Origin: Platanthera guangdongensis
Taxonomy: Eukaryota; Streptophyta; Magnoliopsida; Asparagales; Orchidaceae
Length of the DNA: 64,000 nucleotides
Assembly: GCA_039583875.1 (NCBI GenBank)
Contig: CM077147.1
Coordinates: 115,006,440-115,070,439 of the forward strand
Direction: 5' to 3'
A program made the translations under genes and the position numbers. The notes beneath the pieces were generated by a model. The model was not told where the DNA came from. It saw only the letters and a list, made by a program, of their open reading frames with translations, and searched no databases. Shown in pieces: positions 1 through 12,365 of the stretch; the first letter of the stretch is position 1, and every line of letters begins with the position of its first letter.

Positions 1-1704
1 CCCAAAACAAGGGAGCTCTGCATCGCCTCCGATACAAGGCCTCAAATGGGGCCATCTGTAAATTTTCTTGATAGCTATTATTGTATGCAAATTCCATCAA
101 TCTGAGTCGCTCATCCCACACTCCTCCGTCGTCGTCCAATATTTAACATCTGGTCATATCTTCCATAATCTGGTTCACTCTTTCCGTTTGACCATTTGTC
201 TGGGGATGATATGTTGTGGAATACCGCAAGACGTTCCCAAACACTCCTGTAAACTCTTCCAAAAGCGAGACGTAAACCTGGAGTCTCGATTTGATACAAT
301 ATTAATTGGCACTCCATGTAATTTAATGACTTCATTTAAATATAGCTCGACTATCTTCTTCATGGGGTAATCAATCTTAAAAGGCACGAAGTGAGCACAA
401 TTCGTCAGTCTATCAATAATAACCCAGACTGAATCATGTCCTCGGGGAGATCTTGGTAATCCAGTAATGAAATCCATTGAGATACTCTCCCACTTTCAAC
501 TCGAAATTTCCAAGGGTGTTACCTTGCCATTAGGTCTGCCATGATCGGCCTTTACTTGCTTGCATGTAAAACTTTCTGAAACGAACTTCGCTATATCACC
601 TTTCATTCAGAATCACCAGGTGATCTGTTTCAAATATTGGTACATCTTAGTTGAACTTGGGTGGTAGGCAACACTGGAACCATGAGCCTCACTGCACAAC
701 TTAACTCAAATATCTTCAACATTGGGGATGCAATATCTACAGCGACACTTCAAAGTACCAACATCATCGATCAAAAAATCTGGCAACTCTCCTTTCTCAG
801 TCCTCTTGTAAAGGTGCAACAACGCAGGGTCTTCCATCTGATGCAATCTTGTGAGTGTAATCCATGAAGGCTCACCTATCTCCAAACTACTTGACGAGTT
901 ACAACTCCAAACAAAAATACCTATCAAGAGAAATTCTTCTACTAGTGAATCCACAGAAAGATTAAAAACTCTCCCGTCTATCAACTCAGATCGTCGGCTA
1001 CCACATTAGCTTTGCCCGGATGGTACTGCATCTCAACATCATAATCACCAACATACTCTAACTGTCTTCGTTGGCACAGATTCAACACCCTTTGAGTAAA
1101 AATGTATTTAAATTTTTATGATCGCTATAAATCTTGAATATTGCTCCATACAGCAAGTGTCTCCACAACTTTAGGGCATAAATCACTACAGTGAATCCTA
1201 GATCATGCGTAGGGTTGTTCTTTTCATTTACCTTTAGCTGTCTCGACCCATATGCAATTACCTTGCCTTCCTGCATCAGCACACAACCTAGACCAACATG
1301 CGATGCGTCTACATACATCACAAATTCTAACCATTCTGTAGGAAGAGACAAAACTGGAGTAGTGCACAATCTCTTTTTCAATTCCAGAAAGGCTTCCTCA
1401 CACTTATCGCTCCAAATGAGAGTTGCGTTCTTCTGCATCAGTTTAGTCAAAGGCGTAGATAACGTAGAGAAACCCTCTACAAACCTTCTATAATAGTCAG
1501 CCAACCCTAGGAAGCTCCTTATCTCCTTGGGTGTGGTGGGCCTACCCCAATCCATAACAGTCATTATCTTCTCAGGGTCAACTGATATTCCATCTTTATT
1601 TACCACATGACCCAAGAAAGAAACCCGAGGCAAGAAAAACTCAGACTTACATAGCTTGGCATTCAACTTATGCTCCCTTAAAGTACACAAAGCCAAACAC
1701 AAGT
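1..1704 (-). pseudogene. Gypsy pol fragment (copy of D): integrase, linker, RNase H, RT thumb
   Basis: Broken Ty3/gypsy pol on the minus strand. Reading from 1704 downward it encodes the RT connection and RNase H region ([34 protein letters not shown]), then an integrase N-terminal linker (about 984-706) and the integrase core start (about 477-175; [19 protein letters not shown]). Stops and frameshifts separate the pieces. The integrase motif reads SNRDSRF where the family has SDRD, so the second catalytic Asp is Asn. The segment is nearly identical to 10662-12365, including the point where an LTR starts at 1705, so it is a duplicate of the D element and not an independent copy. The left end is cut by the window. 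Confidence 0.85.
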
Positions 1705-2164
1705 TGTAACGCCCCCGATTTTTTTCGATGATTTTATTTGTTTGGGCAACATCAAATTTATGATGTCGTGGCGTTACTTTTAATGTCGAGTGTTGGATTT
1801 GAGTAGTTTTGGACCTGCTCGTCCATTTTCGTCGCAACCCGAGCATTTTTGGAGTCTCGGCGCGCGATCGAAGTTTTGGGTTTTGTTTATGTTTGTCGTA
1901 AGCTTTGAAAAAAATTTATATCTCGAAAATGGCTCATCGGATTCTGGTTTTGACTTCGTCGTTGTATTCGTAGCGTTAGTGTTTGCCTACGGTGCGAGTT
2001 ACATTTAATTTGGCGCGTTGAGCCTCTGTTTGGATCTCATAATTCCATGTTCAACTATCTGAACATGACAATTTCTATATTAACGCCTGAGCTTGTTTTG
2101 ATTCTCGGGAATCCATCCTGAAGGTGTGGGTTTTCGTCGTACCCAACCTTATTTCGTTTCTTTT

Positions 2165-2620
2165 CTAGGCGCTGTTCGGAGTTCGACGATCGTTGAGCGG
2201 ATCTCGACGATTGTGTTTCTTTTTCTGGCATTGTTCGGAGCTCGACGATTGTGTTTCTTTTTCTGGCGTTGTTCGGAGTTCGACGATCGTCTAACGGAGC
2301 TCGACGATAGTTTTTATTTTTCTTGGTACTGTTCGGAGTTCGACGATCGTCGGGCGGAGCGCGACGATTGTGTTTCTTTTCTTGGCATTTTTTGGAGGTC
2401 GACGATCGGCGATTGTAGTTTTTTTTGGGTGCTGTTTGGAGCTTGACGATCGTCGAGCGGATGTCATGCTGAGCTCGACGAAGCGTCGAGCGGAGCTTGC
2501 TGTAGCTCTAGCGATCTTCGAATCGCGTTCGACGATCAGGCCTGCGTTCTGTGTTCGACGATTTTTCGAATGGATTTCGTCGAGTGGAGTTTTTTCTTTT
2601 GTTCGATGAACGTCGAGCTG
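2165..2620. repeat. TCGACGA/TCGTCGA palindromic array in LTR A2
   Basis: Units of about 60 bp built from TTCGACGATCGTCGA-like palindromes joined by CGGAG and a T-rich spacer. This copy is more decayed than those at 12840-13320 and 37140-37640. Confidence 0.8.
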
Positions 2621-2649
2621 AGATCGACCAAGAATCTTACGGAGTTGTC

Positions 2650-2956
2650 TTCCATTAGCACTCGAGTAATTTTTCCTCCCTTGTACTCGAGTAGTTACCC
2701 CTTGTTGCACTCTAGTAAGTTCCCTTGTACTCGAGTAGTTCCCCCTTGCTGTACTCGAGTAAGTGCCCTTGTACTTGAGTAGTTCCCCCGTGCTGTACTC
2801 GAGTAAGTGCCCTTGTATAAGAGTAGTTCCCCCTTACTGTACTCGAGTAAGTGCCCTTGTACTCGAGTAGTTTCCCCTTGCTGTACTCGAGTAAGTGCCC
2901 TTGTACTCGAGTTATCCTCGTGCAGTACTCGAGTATGTGCCTTAGTGCTCGAGTTA
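2650..2956. repeat. CTCGAG tandem array in LTR A2 (about 44-bp unit)
   Basis: Alternating TACTCGAGTAAGTGCCC and TACTCGAGTAGTTCCCCC half-units, each carrying the CTCGAG palindrome. The same array is present in both LTRs of A at 13350-13650 and 37660-37965. Confidence 0.85.
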
Positions 2957-2958
2957 TC

Positions 2959-4530
2959 TTGATGGGCCATGCCATACTGGCTTTACAGCCATTCCACATT
3001 TACACCACCGACCACCCCCAACTGATGTAATAGAGGTTGTAATGTCCTCTAGCGGTAGCCCGGTTGCATGGCATCGCCGACCACTGCCAGAAAACTGAAA
3101 TACAGTACTTTATCAAAAAAATTACTTATTTTAGGGTGCTGCCGGGAACACAATCTCCGGCAGCACCGCTGCCTCCCACTACTCGGGGAGGGATCAATCA
3201 GAGGTGCAGCATCGTCCCAATGTCATCATCATCATTGGGATAAGCTCTCCAAGCACAGCGTTAATGCGTGCCTAGAGCATGGCTCGGGAGACGGTGGTGG
3301 CCCTCTGATAGACGAGAAAGGCATGCCTCACCTCAAAGAGATAGAAAAGGGGGAAGGGGTGAAGTTTTACCTACCAGAGAGGGCTCGGGATCTGCCTGAC
3401 TGAGTTGCAATTAAACGTGGAGGAGGGTGGCAGGAACAGACTGGGCTATCCGGCGACCTAGGGTTCGGACAAGGGTATAAGTGAGCTCATTTTAGAGGTA
3501 TGAGAGGAACTGAGGGTGTTTTGGGTCTTATATAGAGCTGATGGGGGATTATTTCACCTCGGCAATATGGGACTAAACTCTCTCTTGGATTGCTTAGTGG
3601 AGGATCATCAATTTGTCCAGCCAGGTGGCCTGTATCCATGAGGTTGTTACAACCAAGTTACATGTGGAGAAGTCCTGATGCAGTTTGTATTTGGGTTTGG
3701 GAATGGGAGAAGAAGTGGGAGAGTGAAGTTAGGCCTTTATTAGGGCTATATTTGATGGATAACATGGCCTATAAGGCTGTGAGGATGAACCCATGTAGAG
3801 CGTAGTGAGTTAGCTTGTGTGACCCTCCCCCCATCAATTTTCCAATTTTTTTTGTCAAGTTTGACCAAGGTCAACACTAGGGTGGGTCCCCCATGCTGGT
3901 CAAAGTCAAAGTAGGACCAAGTCATCGAGGGTCCGATAAAAGTTGGAGTATCATGTCATAATTGGTGTGCACACGTTTTTCGGTGCACGATTGTGCTTCA
4001 TTTGACCAAAGATTGACCATCTGTCAACAAAATTGACCGGGTCAAACTCCGTTGACTTCATATTGACCATGCGAATCCAAAGCCTCTGACCAGGGTCAAA
4101 TCGGATTTTGTTTGCCAAAAATCCAAAATTTGCGTGGCGCAGCGCACTAAAAAGGTCAACGGTCAATTTCACATCCTCACCTCGAATTACGACGCAATTA
4201 GTTCCAATGCGTTTGTATTGACCATACGAAGTCATAGGAACTGACAGAGCTCAGATCGGAGTTCTCTAACTCGGTGTTCAAAATCTCGTTTTTGTGACAT
4301 TCTACGAGGAACGACCATATACACCATATGACCTCAAAATTCAACGAAGCGAGTTCCAACGCACCATTATCGACTATACGAGGCCACATGAACTATCAAA
4401 ACCAAAATCGGACTTCTCTACCACCATCTCCTCGTATATGGAATCTCCTACCTCATTATGGGTAGAGGTTCGGGTTACTTTTATTGGGCCCACTAGGGTC
4501 CCGGTGGCCCAATAAAAGTCGGGATGTTAT
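2959..4530 (-). repeat. Probable LTR of an unidentified gypsy element, minus orientation
   Basis: No credible protein is encoded. Read on the minus strand, the right end starts TATAACATCCCGACTT, which resembles degraded gypsy LTR starts of the TGTAACxxCCCGA type. A TATATAAG box lies at 3534-3527 (minus), preceded by a sequence of the TTAGTCCCATATTGCCGAGG kind that I recognise as common upstream of TATA boxes in plant LTRs. Neither end is proven and I found no target duplication, so this is a tentative call. It could also be several small repeats. Confidence 0.4.
3135..3167. other. Perfect 11-bp inverted repeat (hairpin)
   Basis: GGTGCTGCCGG at 3135-3145 and CCGGCAGCACC at 3157-3167 are perfect reverse complements around an 11-base loop. 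No gene boundary explains it. Confidence 0.7.
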
Positions 4531-7009
4531 AGTATGTTATTATCTTTTGTTTAAACCGTTAAGGCCAATGCATTGGGGGACGAAGTTTTTATGATATGTA
4601 TCGTGCAGAAGGAAATAGTGGTCAGCGTGAAGGATGTAGCAGTAGTTTAGGATTTCATGGATATTTATCCAGAAAAGCTACCGGGATTCCCCGTGCATGG
4701 AAGTGGAATTTCAGATCATGCTAGTTTCGAGTGCCAAGCCTGTCTCTCGAGGCCCATTATAAATGGCCTTAAAGGAGCTAGCAGAGTTTCGAATGCAGCT
4801 ATAGGAATTTGTGGGCTCAGGATTTGTTCACCCTAATTCGTAATAATGGGGAGCTCTAGTTTTATTCATAAAGAAGAAGATGTATCACAGTGATTGTGTA
4901 TAGACTACTAGGAGCTAAATCGATTGACATTGTGAAACACATATCCCTTGCCCCGGATCGATGATCTATTCGATTTGCTTGTGGAACCATATTGATTCTC
5001 TAAGCTAGATTTTTGGTCGGGGAACTATCAATTGAGCATACAGGAGTAAGATATCCAGAAGACAGATTTTAGTTCGAGATACAGCTTATTCGAGCTCACG
5101 GTGATGTCGTTTGGGAACACAAATGCCCCATCTGCATTCATGAGCCAGATGGACTAGGTGTTTGAGCCATATTTGGATGATTTTGTCATTGTATTCATTG
5201 ATGACATTTTGGTCTACTCAAGGACCAAGAAGGGACATATAAAGCACTTTGTCTTAGTTTTGGAGAAGCTGATGGAGCACTGTTTGTTTTCTGAGTTCAG
5301 CAAGTGCGAGTTTTGGCACCAAGAAGTTGCTTTCTTCGGTCAAATTATTAGTGGAGTTATGCTAGTAGTAGATCCGGCCAAGGTGCATGCCATGAAAGAG
5401 TGGTTTCCTTTGAGTTCAGTAGCTAATGTGCAAAAGTTTCTCGGACTAGCTGGGTACTATCGCAAGTTCGTGGAAGGATTTTCGAAAATCGCCCTTCCCC
5501 TCACTACCCTGACAAAGAAGGGTGTACATTTTGTGTAGGCACCAAAGTGTGAGGCTACATTCCAAGAGATAAAGGACAATCTCATCTCCGTGCAAATCCT
5601 TGCCCTTCCATCTAGGATGGAAGGATTTCAGATTTACACTGATGTATCCTATCAGGGCATGGGGGAAGTATTGGTGCAGCAAGGGCATGTGATTGTGTAT
5701 GCCTAGAGCCAACCTAAGAAGAATGAGGTGAATAACCCAGGACATGACTTAGAACGGGGAGCAGTGTTCTTTGCTCTAAAGATTTGGAGACACTATATAC
5801 ATGTCGTCCACTGGGAGATCTTATCAAATCATAAGAACTTGAATTTCATCCATACCCAGAAAGATCTGAACTTGAGACAGCGGCGGTGGCTGTAGTTTTT
5901 GTGTGATTATGAGTTTACATTGAACTACCACCGAGGGAAGACGAACTTAGTGGTAGATGCTCTAAGTAGGAAGGAACCCACATCGAGCCCCAAATCTTGA
6001 TTGATGGCTATGGAGTTGGCTCGAGTACTCGAAGAGATGGAGATCACAATGGTATATAAGGATCGTCATGAGGCCTATACAGAGTAATTCGCCAGCATGA
6101 GTATAGTTTGTGACATCTGGGATCGGATTCGTGCTGAGTAAGCAAAGAATGTTGCCCTGGCCCCTGTGTTCTAATGAATTATAGGAGGATCAGCCAAGGG
6201 GTACATGCTAAATGAAGAACTCATTCATTTCTATGGCAAACTTTACATTCCGCATGTGGTGGGATTCAGGAAGACATCTTGAGAGAGGCCCATAACACCA
6301 AGTATTTGGTGCATCCTGGGATTTCCATGATGTACATTGATTTGCAGAGTACCATGTTTTGGTCGGGAATGAAGAGAGATGTTACATACTATATTACACA
6401 CTACGAGGCTTGTCAGAAGATGATGGTGGGGTGCAATAGTCCCGAAGGATTATTGCAGTTCTTGCCCATTCCCAAGTGGAAGTTCGAGCATATTTCTATG
6501 TACTTTGTTCACGGCCTTCCCCGATCTCATTCCGAGAATGATTCTATTTGGATGATTGTAGATCGCTTAACAAAGGTTGTCAGGTTCATCCTAATGAGGA
6601 AGGAGGCACTTGTCTATATTTTGGTGTGTCTCTTTGTGAAGCAGTTCATTTGGTACCATTTGGTTCCTAAGATAATAGATTTGGACCATGATAGTTGCTT
6701 CACCTCTAAGAAATTGAGTGTAGTTCAGTCATATTTGGGCTCTCGCTTTACCTTCAGCGTGACTTTTCATCCATAGACTTACAACCTGTCTGAGAGGACT
6801 ATCAAGCTAATAAGGACTTGTTGTGGTTATGCGTTTTGAATAGGAGAGAGTTGTGAGAGAGACTTCTACCATTGGTAGGGTTTTAATATAATAACATTCA
6901 TCAGACAAGCATCAGAATGACACCCTATGAGGTTCTTTATGGTTGGTGGTGCAAAAAGCCTTTTATCATGGATCTAGGATGATGAGACAAAGACATTGGG
7001 GTGGATTAC
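4531..7009 (+). pseudogene. Degenerate gypsy pol (element H): RT, RNase H, integrase
   Basis: Plus-strand Ty3/gypsy pol remnant and the oldest layer of the nest. From about 4640 it shows the protease-RT linker (DFMDIYPEKLPGFP). The RT palm and connection follow at 5158-5538 with an intact FIDDILVYS catalytic box and [16 protein letters not shown]. RNase H is at about 5560-5990 (IYTDVSYQGMG, NHKNLNF, VDALSRK) and the integrase at 6279-6776 (HPGISMMY, FWSGMKRDV, SENDSIWMIVDRLTK). The RT N-terminal half is shattered, with many in-frame stops throughout. The integrase ends abruptly at 7009, where the LTR of D begins after ATTAC. It is less similar to A and D than those are to each other. No function is expected. 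Confidence 0.85.
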
Positions 7010-8329
7010 TGTCACAACATGTATTTTCTCAACATGTAAGTAAAATCAGAATAAGAGAAATTACGAGTCGTGATGCCACGCCATGTAGGGGATAACTGCA
7101 GGTGCTCAGGCAAAACTCCAAACTCTACTGTTTACATGAAATCCATAAGGTATTAAGCAAAAACCAGTTTAAAATGGATGATCGTATCCCTTGACACAGT
7201 GGATCAACTAGTCCACGGGCAAAAGTATAGTTATACGCTGCAGAAAATACTTCGGTTATGTTGATTAACACCCTACATGAGTATAAACATCCTCAAAGTA
7301 CTTCTCATGGCATGCAAGACTCTAGATTTATTATAAGTATAAAAATAGTCTTTACGTTAGTTAGAAAATAGTATTTTAATTTTAGAAATATGTGATGTAT
7401 GAAGTACAAGTAGTAATTCTTTTATAAGTGAAAATACCTAACATGCAACCTAGCAAAAAATATTCTCAGAAAGCAACTAAAAACAACCACAAAAGGCAAA
7501 ACTAGCAGCCTAGCAGAGTATTCAGCAGTTCTAAAGAAAACCACCAGTGAGCGTCAACAAACTGACATGAACCCACTGGTCAGTATGAGTGTTTGTACTA
7601 AAAAGAAAATAACAAGGAACTACCTCTCAAGGTAGTGAGAACCTCTGCAACACTGCAGTCCACAAGCAATCACCAAACCTAGCCGCTCAATCGGCTACTG
7701 CACAGAACTTGAGGCATTCAAAGAAAAAGTGCTCAGCAAGAAAAATACAAGTGGCAAACAAAACTTTCAGTAAACAAGGAGTAGCAAGATTACTATTCCC
7801 AAATCTAAATAGCTGTCAAAAGAAATCAAAGCAATCTAATTAGAGATTTAGAAGGAAGAGTTAACTTATAAAGTTAAAAGATAATGAAATTTACACCAAG
7901 TGCAAAGGGAGTTAACTCCGGAAACAATCTGCGAGGAAAGCCAGAGACAACATAAGGTTAATCCATAGGAAACAAAAACGGGGCAAAGGCTCAATAAACA
8001 CGTAAATCTTTAACACCATAACGCAACCAGATCTGTGTCGGGACAAAACCGGCCAAACCCGAACTAATAGACCCAAACATCTCAATAATGGGATTGTGGT
8101 GGTGGCCATCTGATCCAACACAACCCAATAGCCCAAAAACGAGACCCCAAACATGCTCGAGTGTAATGATTCACGAAACTAAGCCAAACAACGAACCCCA
8201 AATATCTAAGTACCCATAAACCCAAACTCAACAAATTCAGCAGAAAAACGACTAGTCTAGCTTGGCAAGACTAAGCCTTAATGATACACATCAAATCGGT
8301 GAAAGGATACAAAACTACGAAAAAAACGT

Positions 8330-9170
8330 TGAGTACACTCGACGCAGCGTCGAGTGCAGTCGAAGCACTCGACGCCATAATACAGAACGACGATGGCGTT
8401 GAGTGAGTTCAGCTCACTCAACGCTTAAACGCAAAAATAAGAACAGACGATGGAATTGAGTGAGTTCAGCTCACTCAACGCTTAAACACAGCACAACAAT
8501 GTTGAGTGAGTTTAGCTCACTCAACGCTGTCGACGCTTTTACACTTAAACTCCAAGATTTCCTGATGGCGTCGAGTGTATACAACACACTCAACGTCGTG
8601 TTGAGTGTAGGCAACACACTCAACACCTTCTGACTTAGCGTCAAATTATGATGATTTTGAGTGTATGCAGCACAATCAACGCTGAGTTGAGTGCACTCAA
8701 TGCACTCAATGCTTAAACACTTAGCGTTGAAGACCTCTCGGCAAGGCGTTGAGTGTAATTAACACACTCAACGCCATGTTTAGTGCACTCAACGCACTCA
8801 ATGCTTAAACACTTAGCACCGTAGGCCTCTCAGCAAGGCGTTGAGTGTAATCAACACACTCAATGCCACATTGAGTGCACTTAACACACTCAACGCTTTT
8901 GAAATTAGGCTTGAAATTGGATTCAGTGCTAAGGCTACACTCAACACCTAAGGGCTATACTCAACGAATATTGCTCTGTTCGATGAAATGGCTCAGCTCG
9001 ACGAACTCTGTTTGAAGAAATGGCTCAGCTCGACGAACTCCGTTCAATGAAATGGCTCTGTTCGTCGAACTCTGTTTGACAAAATAGATCTGTTCGTCGT
9101 TCTCCATTCGACGAATTCCTCTGTTCATCCAACTTCGTTCGACGAATTAGCTTCAGTTCGACTAATGCTG
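8330..9170. repeat. Self-complementary word arrays in D LTR (GTTGAGTG..CACTCAAC, then TCGACGAA)
   Basis: At 8396-8424 GCGTTGAGTGAG and CTCACTCAACGC form a perfect 12-bp stem around TTCAG. Two further near copies follow at roughly 60-bp spacing (about 8455 and 8505). Variants ending in ACACTCAACG continue to about 8960. From about 8970 the array changes to GCTCGACGAACTC-type units up to 9170. Confidence 0.8.
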
Positions 9171-9601
9171 ACCACTCCAAACCGACATCTACTCCAAGAA
9201 ACTAATACATTAAATGATATACAGGGAGAACATTATGGAAAATATACAGGAAAAGACAGCTTGGAAAGGGAAAGAAGTCACCACTTGCCTCAAATCACCA
9301 ATCTGACCACGTAAACGCTCCTGAAACTTCCTGAGCAACACTTCCTGAAAATTTTCAGGACGAAAAAGGGTCAAAACCGCATAACTAGCCCCCTAAAAGT
9401 CCAAAAACTGTAAAAGGTTACCATTGAAACGTAGATCTAAGAGAGATCTACCCGGATCCACTCTCCAAAGAAGAAATCGAGCACCAAAACTCCAGAAATC
9501 AACAGCGGAAGGCTTAGGAAGGTCTGTCACTATCGTTCTTCCGCAATAAGCCGATGCTTTCATGATGGAGACAATGAATTGGGTTTTGACGCGATGGGTT
9601 C

Positions 9602-9609
9602 TATTTATA
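9602..9609 (-). promoter_or_regulatory. TATA box of D LTR
   Basis: TATAAATA on the minus strand, about 420 bp inside the LTR, in GC-poor sequence with a flanking AGAACCC. Position and match are right for the LTR promoter. The start site is not visible. Confidence 0.55.
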
Positions 9610-10028
9610 CTGCTTTTATCCGATTATTTTATTATAGGATAACATAATTAATTAAATAAAACATTAAACGACTCGAAAGCCAAACTTACCCAAAATTTTA
9701 CGAAAATCACACCGTAGCTAAATACCAATGCTACGAACCCAACAACATAGTCGAAATTAAGATTCGATGAACCAAACCCTGCTAAACACCTCTCGAAGCC
9801 AAAAACACAAGCATTCCCAATGATGCTCCACCGACTCACCAAAACAGACCCGACTCGCTAGAAAATCTTGCAAACAGGCTAAACCCTGCCACACACACAG
9901 AAAACCTAAGATCTAAAACCTTGCTCTAACAATGACAAATGCCGAAAGTGCGACAACGTAATGCCCTGAAATCATAAACAAGCTAGATAATGAATTAAAC
10001 CAAATATCAAAAAATAGGGTGCGTTACA

Positions 10029-10046
10029 GTCACTCCCCCTAAAAAG
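10029..10046 (-). other. Polypurine tract of D
   Basis: The minus strand reads TTTTTAGGGGGAGTGAC immediately before the LTR start TGTAACGC. Element A has the related TTTTTAGGCGGAGTGAC at the same place (36651-36667). This is the plus-strand priming site of reverse transcription. Confidence 0.8.
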
Positions 10047-12365
10047 AAGTTTCATCCCGAAACTTTACGCACTAAAAGATTTCACAAAGAGAATATAACT
10101 AGGAGAACAGATGAGGATGAGCCTCCCTCATCGCTGACTTCAACTCCCAAGTGGCCCTTTCCACGTCCTGATTTTGCCAGAAAACTTTAACCATTGGTAA
10201 GGTTTTCCTCCGCAACACTCAAACTTGAGTATCCAGAATGTAGACAGGCATCTAAATATAGGAAAGATTGGGCTCCAACAGGGGCACAACATCAAGAATC
10301 TGCCGGTTGCTGAGCACACATTTCCACAACTGGCTCATATAAAACACGTCGTGCACACCAGGAAAATTTGCGGGCAAATTCAACCTATATGCTGATACAC
10401 CAATAAGCTCAACAACCTTAAAAGGTCTCACATACCTCGGGTCCAACTTATGATTCTTTCCATACCTTTTAACTCCAGACATCGGGGAAACTTTGAGAAA
10501 CACCAAGTCCCCTACAACAATCTCTAAATCAGACCTACGCCGATAGGCATTCTTCTCATATCGTACATGCGCTATTCGAAGCTTTTCCCAAATAGTCTTC
10601 ACAGAAATATCCATTTCTTCAAATGCTTCAGGACCGAGCAACAGTTTCTCACCGACCTCGGCCCAAAACAAGGGAGCTCTGCATCGCCTCCGATATAAGG
10701 CCTCAAACGGGGCCATCTGTAAATTTTCTTGATAGCTATTATTGTATGCAAATTCCATCAATCTAAGTCGCTCATCCCACACTCCTCCGTCGTCGTCCAA
10801 TATTTAACATCTGGTCATATCTTCCATGATCTGGTTCACTCTTTCCATTTGACCATTTGTCTGCTGATGATATGCTGTGGAATACCGCAAGACGTTCCCA
10901 AACCCTCCTGTAAACTCTTCCAAAAGCGAGACGTAAATATGGAGTCTCGATTTGATACAATATTAATTGGCACTCCATGTAATTTAATGACTTCATTTAA
11001 ATATAGCTCGACTATCTTCTTCATGGGGTAATCAATATTAAAAGGCACGTAGTGAGCACAATTCGTCAGTCTATCAATAATAACCCATACTGAATCATGT
11101 CCTCGGGGAGATCTTGGTAATCCAGTAATGAAATCCATTGAGATACTCTCCCACTTCCAACTCGAAATTTCCAAGGGTGTTACCTTGCTATTAGGTCTGC
11201 CATGATCGGCCTTTACTTGCTTGCATGTAAAACTTTCTGAAACAAACTTCGCTATATCACCTTTCATTCAGAATCACCAGGTGATCTGTTTCAAATCTTG
11301 GTACATCTTAGTTGAACCTGGGTGGTAGGAAACACTGGAACCATGAGTCTCACTGCACAACTTAACTCGAATATCTTCAACATTGGGGATGCAATATCTA
11401 TAGCGGTACTTCAAAGTACCTACATCATCAATCAAAAAATCTGGCAACTCTCCTTTCTCAGTCCTCTTATAAAGGTGCAACAACTCAGGGTCTTCCATCT
11501 GATGCAATCTTGTGAGTGTAATCCATGAAGGCTCAGCTATCTCCAAACTACTTGACGAGTTACAACTCCCAACAGAAATACCTATCAAGAGAAATTCATC
11601 TACTAGTGAATCCATAGGAAGATTAAAAACTCTCCCGTCTATCAACTCAGATCATCGGCTACCACATTATCTTTGCCCGGATGGTACTGGATCTCAACAT
11701 CATAATCACCAACATACTCTAATTGTCTTCGTTGGCACAAATTCAACACCCTTTCAGTGAAAATGTATTTAAATTTTTATGATCGGTATAAATCTTGCAT
11801 ATTGCGCCATACAGCAAGTGTCTCCACAACTTTAGGGCATAAATCACTACAGCGAATCCTAGATCATGCGTAAGGTTGTTCTTTTCATTTACCTTTAGTT
11901 GTATCGACCCATATGCAATTACCTTGCCCTCCTGCATCAGCACACAACCTAGACCAACATGCGATGCGTCTACATACATCGCAAATTCTAACCATTCTGT
12001 AGGCAGAGACAAAACTGGAGCAGTGAACAATCTCTTTTTCAATTCCATAAAGGTTTCCTCATACTTATCGCTCCAAATGAAAGCTGTGTTCTTTTGCATC
12101 AGTTTAGTCAAAGGCGCAGATAACGTAGAGAAACCCTCTACAAACATTCTATAATAGCCAGCCAACCCTAGGAAGCTCCTTATCTCCTTGGGTGTGGTGG
12201 GCCTACCCCAATCCATAACAGTCATTATCTTCTCAGGGTCAACTGATATTCCATCTTTATTTACCACATGACCCAAGAAAGAAACCCGAGGCAAAAAAAA
12301 CTCAGACTTACTTAGCTTGGCATTTAACTTATGCTCCTTTAAAGTACACAAAGCCAAACACAAGT
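10047..12365 (-). pseudogene. Element D pol, C-terminal part: RT thumb, RNase H, integrase, chromodomain region
   Basis: Reading down from 12365: RT connection and RNase H (12365-11743; [35 protein letters not shown]), linker with integrase zinc region (11645-11274; HPGSTKMYQDLK), integrase core (11267-10836; [19 protein letters not shown]), integrase C-terminus and chromodomain approach (10800-10252; APFEALYRRRCR, GDLVFLKVSPM, LDPRYVRPFKV, GVHDVFYMSQL). The frame is broken between blocks. Integrase has SNRDSIF, so the second catalytic Asp is Asn. At 12365 the coding sequence stops in mid-codon at the A insertion and resumes at 39827. Confidence 0.9.
12361..12365. repeat. Target-site duplication of element A, left copy
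   Basis: CAAGT directly before the LTR TGTAACG start. The same CAAGT follows the LTR end at 39822-39826. Removing A and one copy restores D reading frame continuity across the site. Confidence 0.9.

Larger units (their letters stand above)
1705..2958 (+). repeat. Truncated LTR of A family (A2)
   Basis: Starts with TGTAACGCCCCCGA exactly like the LTRs at 12366 and 36668 and follows them to about 2958, where similarity stops in mid-array. It has the same upstream D sequence and CAAGT (1700-1704) as the 5' LTR of A at 12366. The two junctions therefore descend from one insertion that was later duplicated. The promoter half, with the TATA box seen at 13769, is missing here. Confidence 0.85.
7010..10028 (-). 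repeat. 3' LTR of element D (3.0 kb)
   Basis: On the minus strand it starts TGTAACGCACCC at 10028 and ends ATGTTGTGACA at 7010, giving TG..CA ends and 3019 bp. That is unusually long but typical of Tekay-like elements. A TATA box is on the minus strand at 9609-9602. Palindromic word arrays fill 8330-9170. The ORFs in this span look accidental. Confidence 0.85.

Noticed and set aside
2126..2782. Open frames over the LTR arrays at 2126-2782, 12787-13692 and 37088-37999
   Set aside because: They follow from the CGA/TCG-rich tandem repeats, which lack stops in several frames on both strands. No domain is present, and they lie in LTR U3.
1705..2958. Independent A-family insertion at 1705
   Set aside because: Same D base and same CAAGT junction as at 12366, so it is a duplicated junction.
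3068..3403. 111-residue plus-strand ORF
   Set aside because: No recognisable motif, overlaps a hairpin, and sits in a probable LTR of the opposite orientation.
3590..3805. 71-residue ORF and neighbours up to 4515
   Set aside because: Short, no domain, in the same repeat-like segment.
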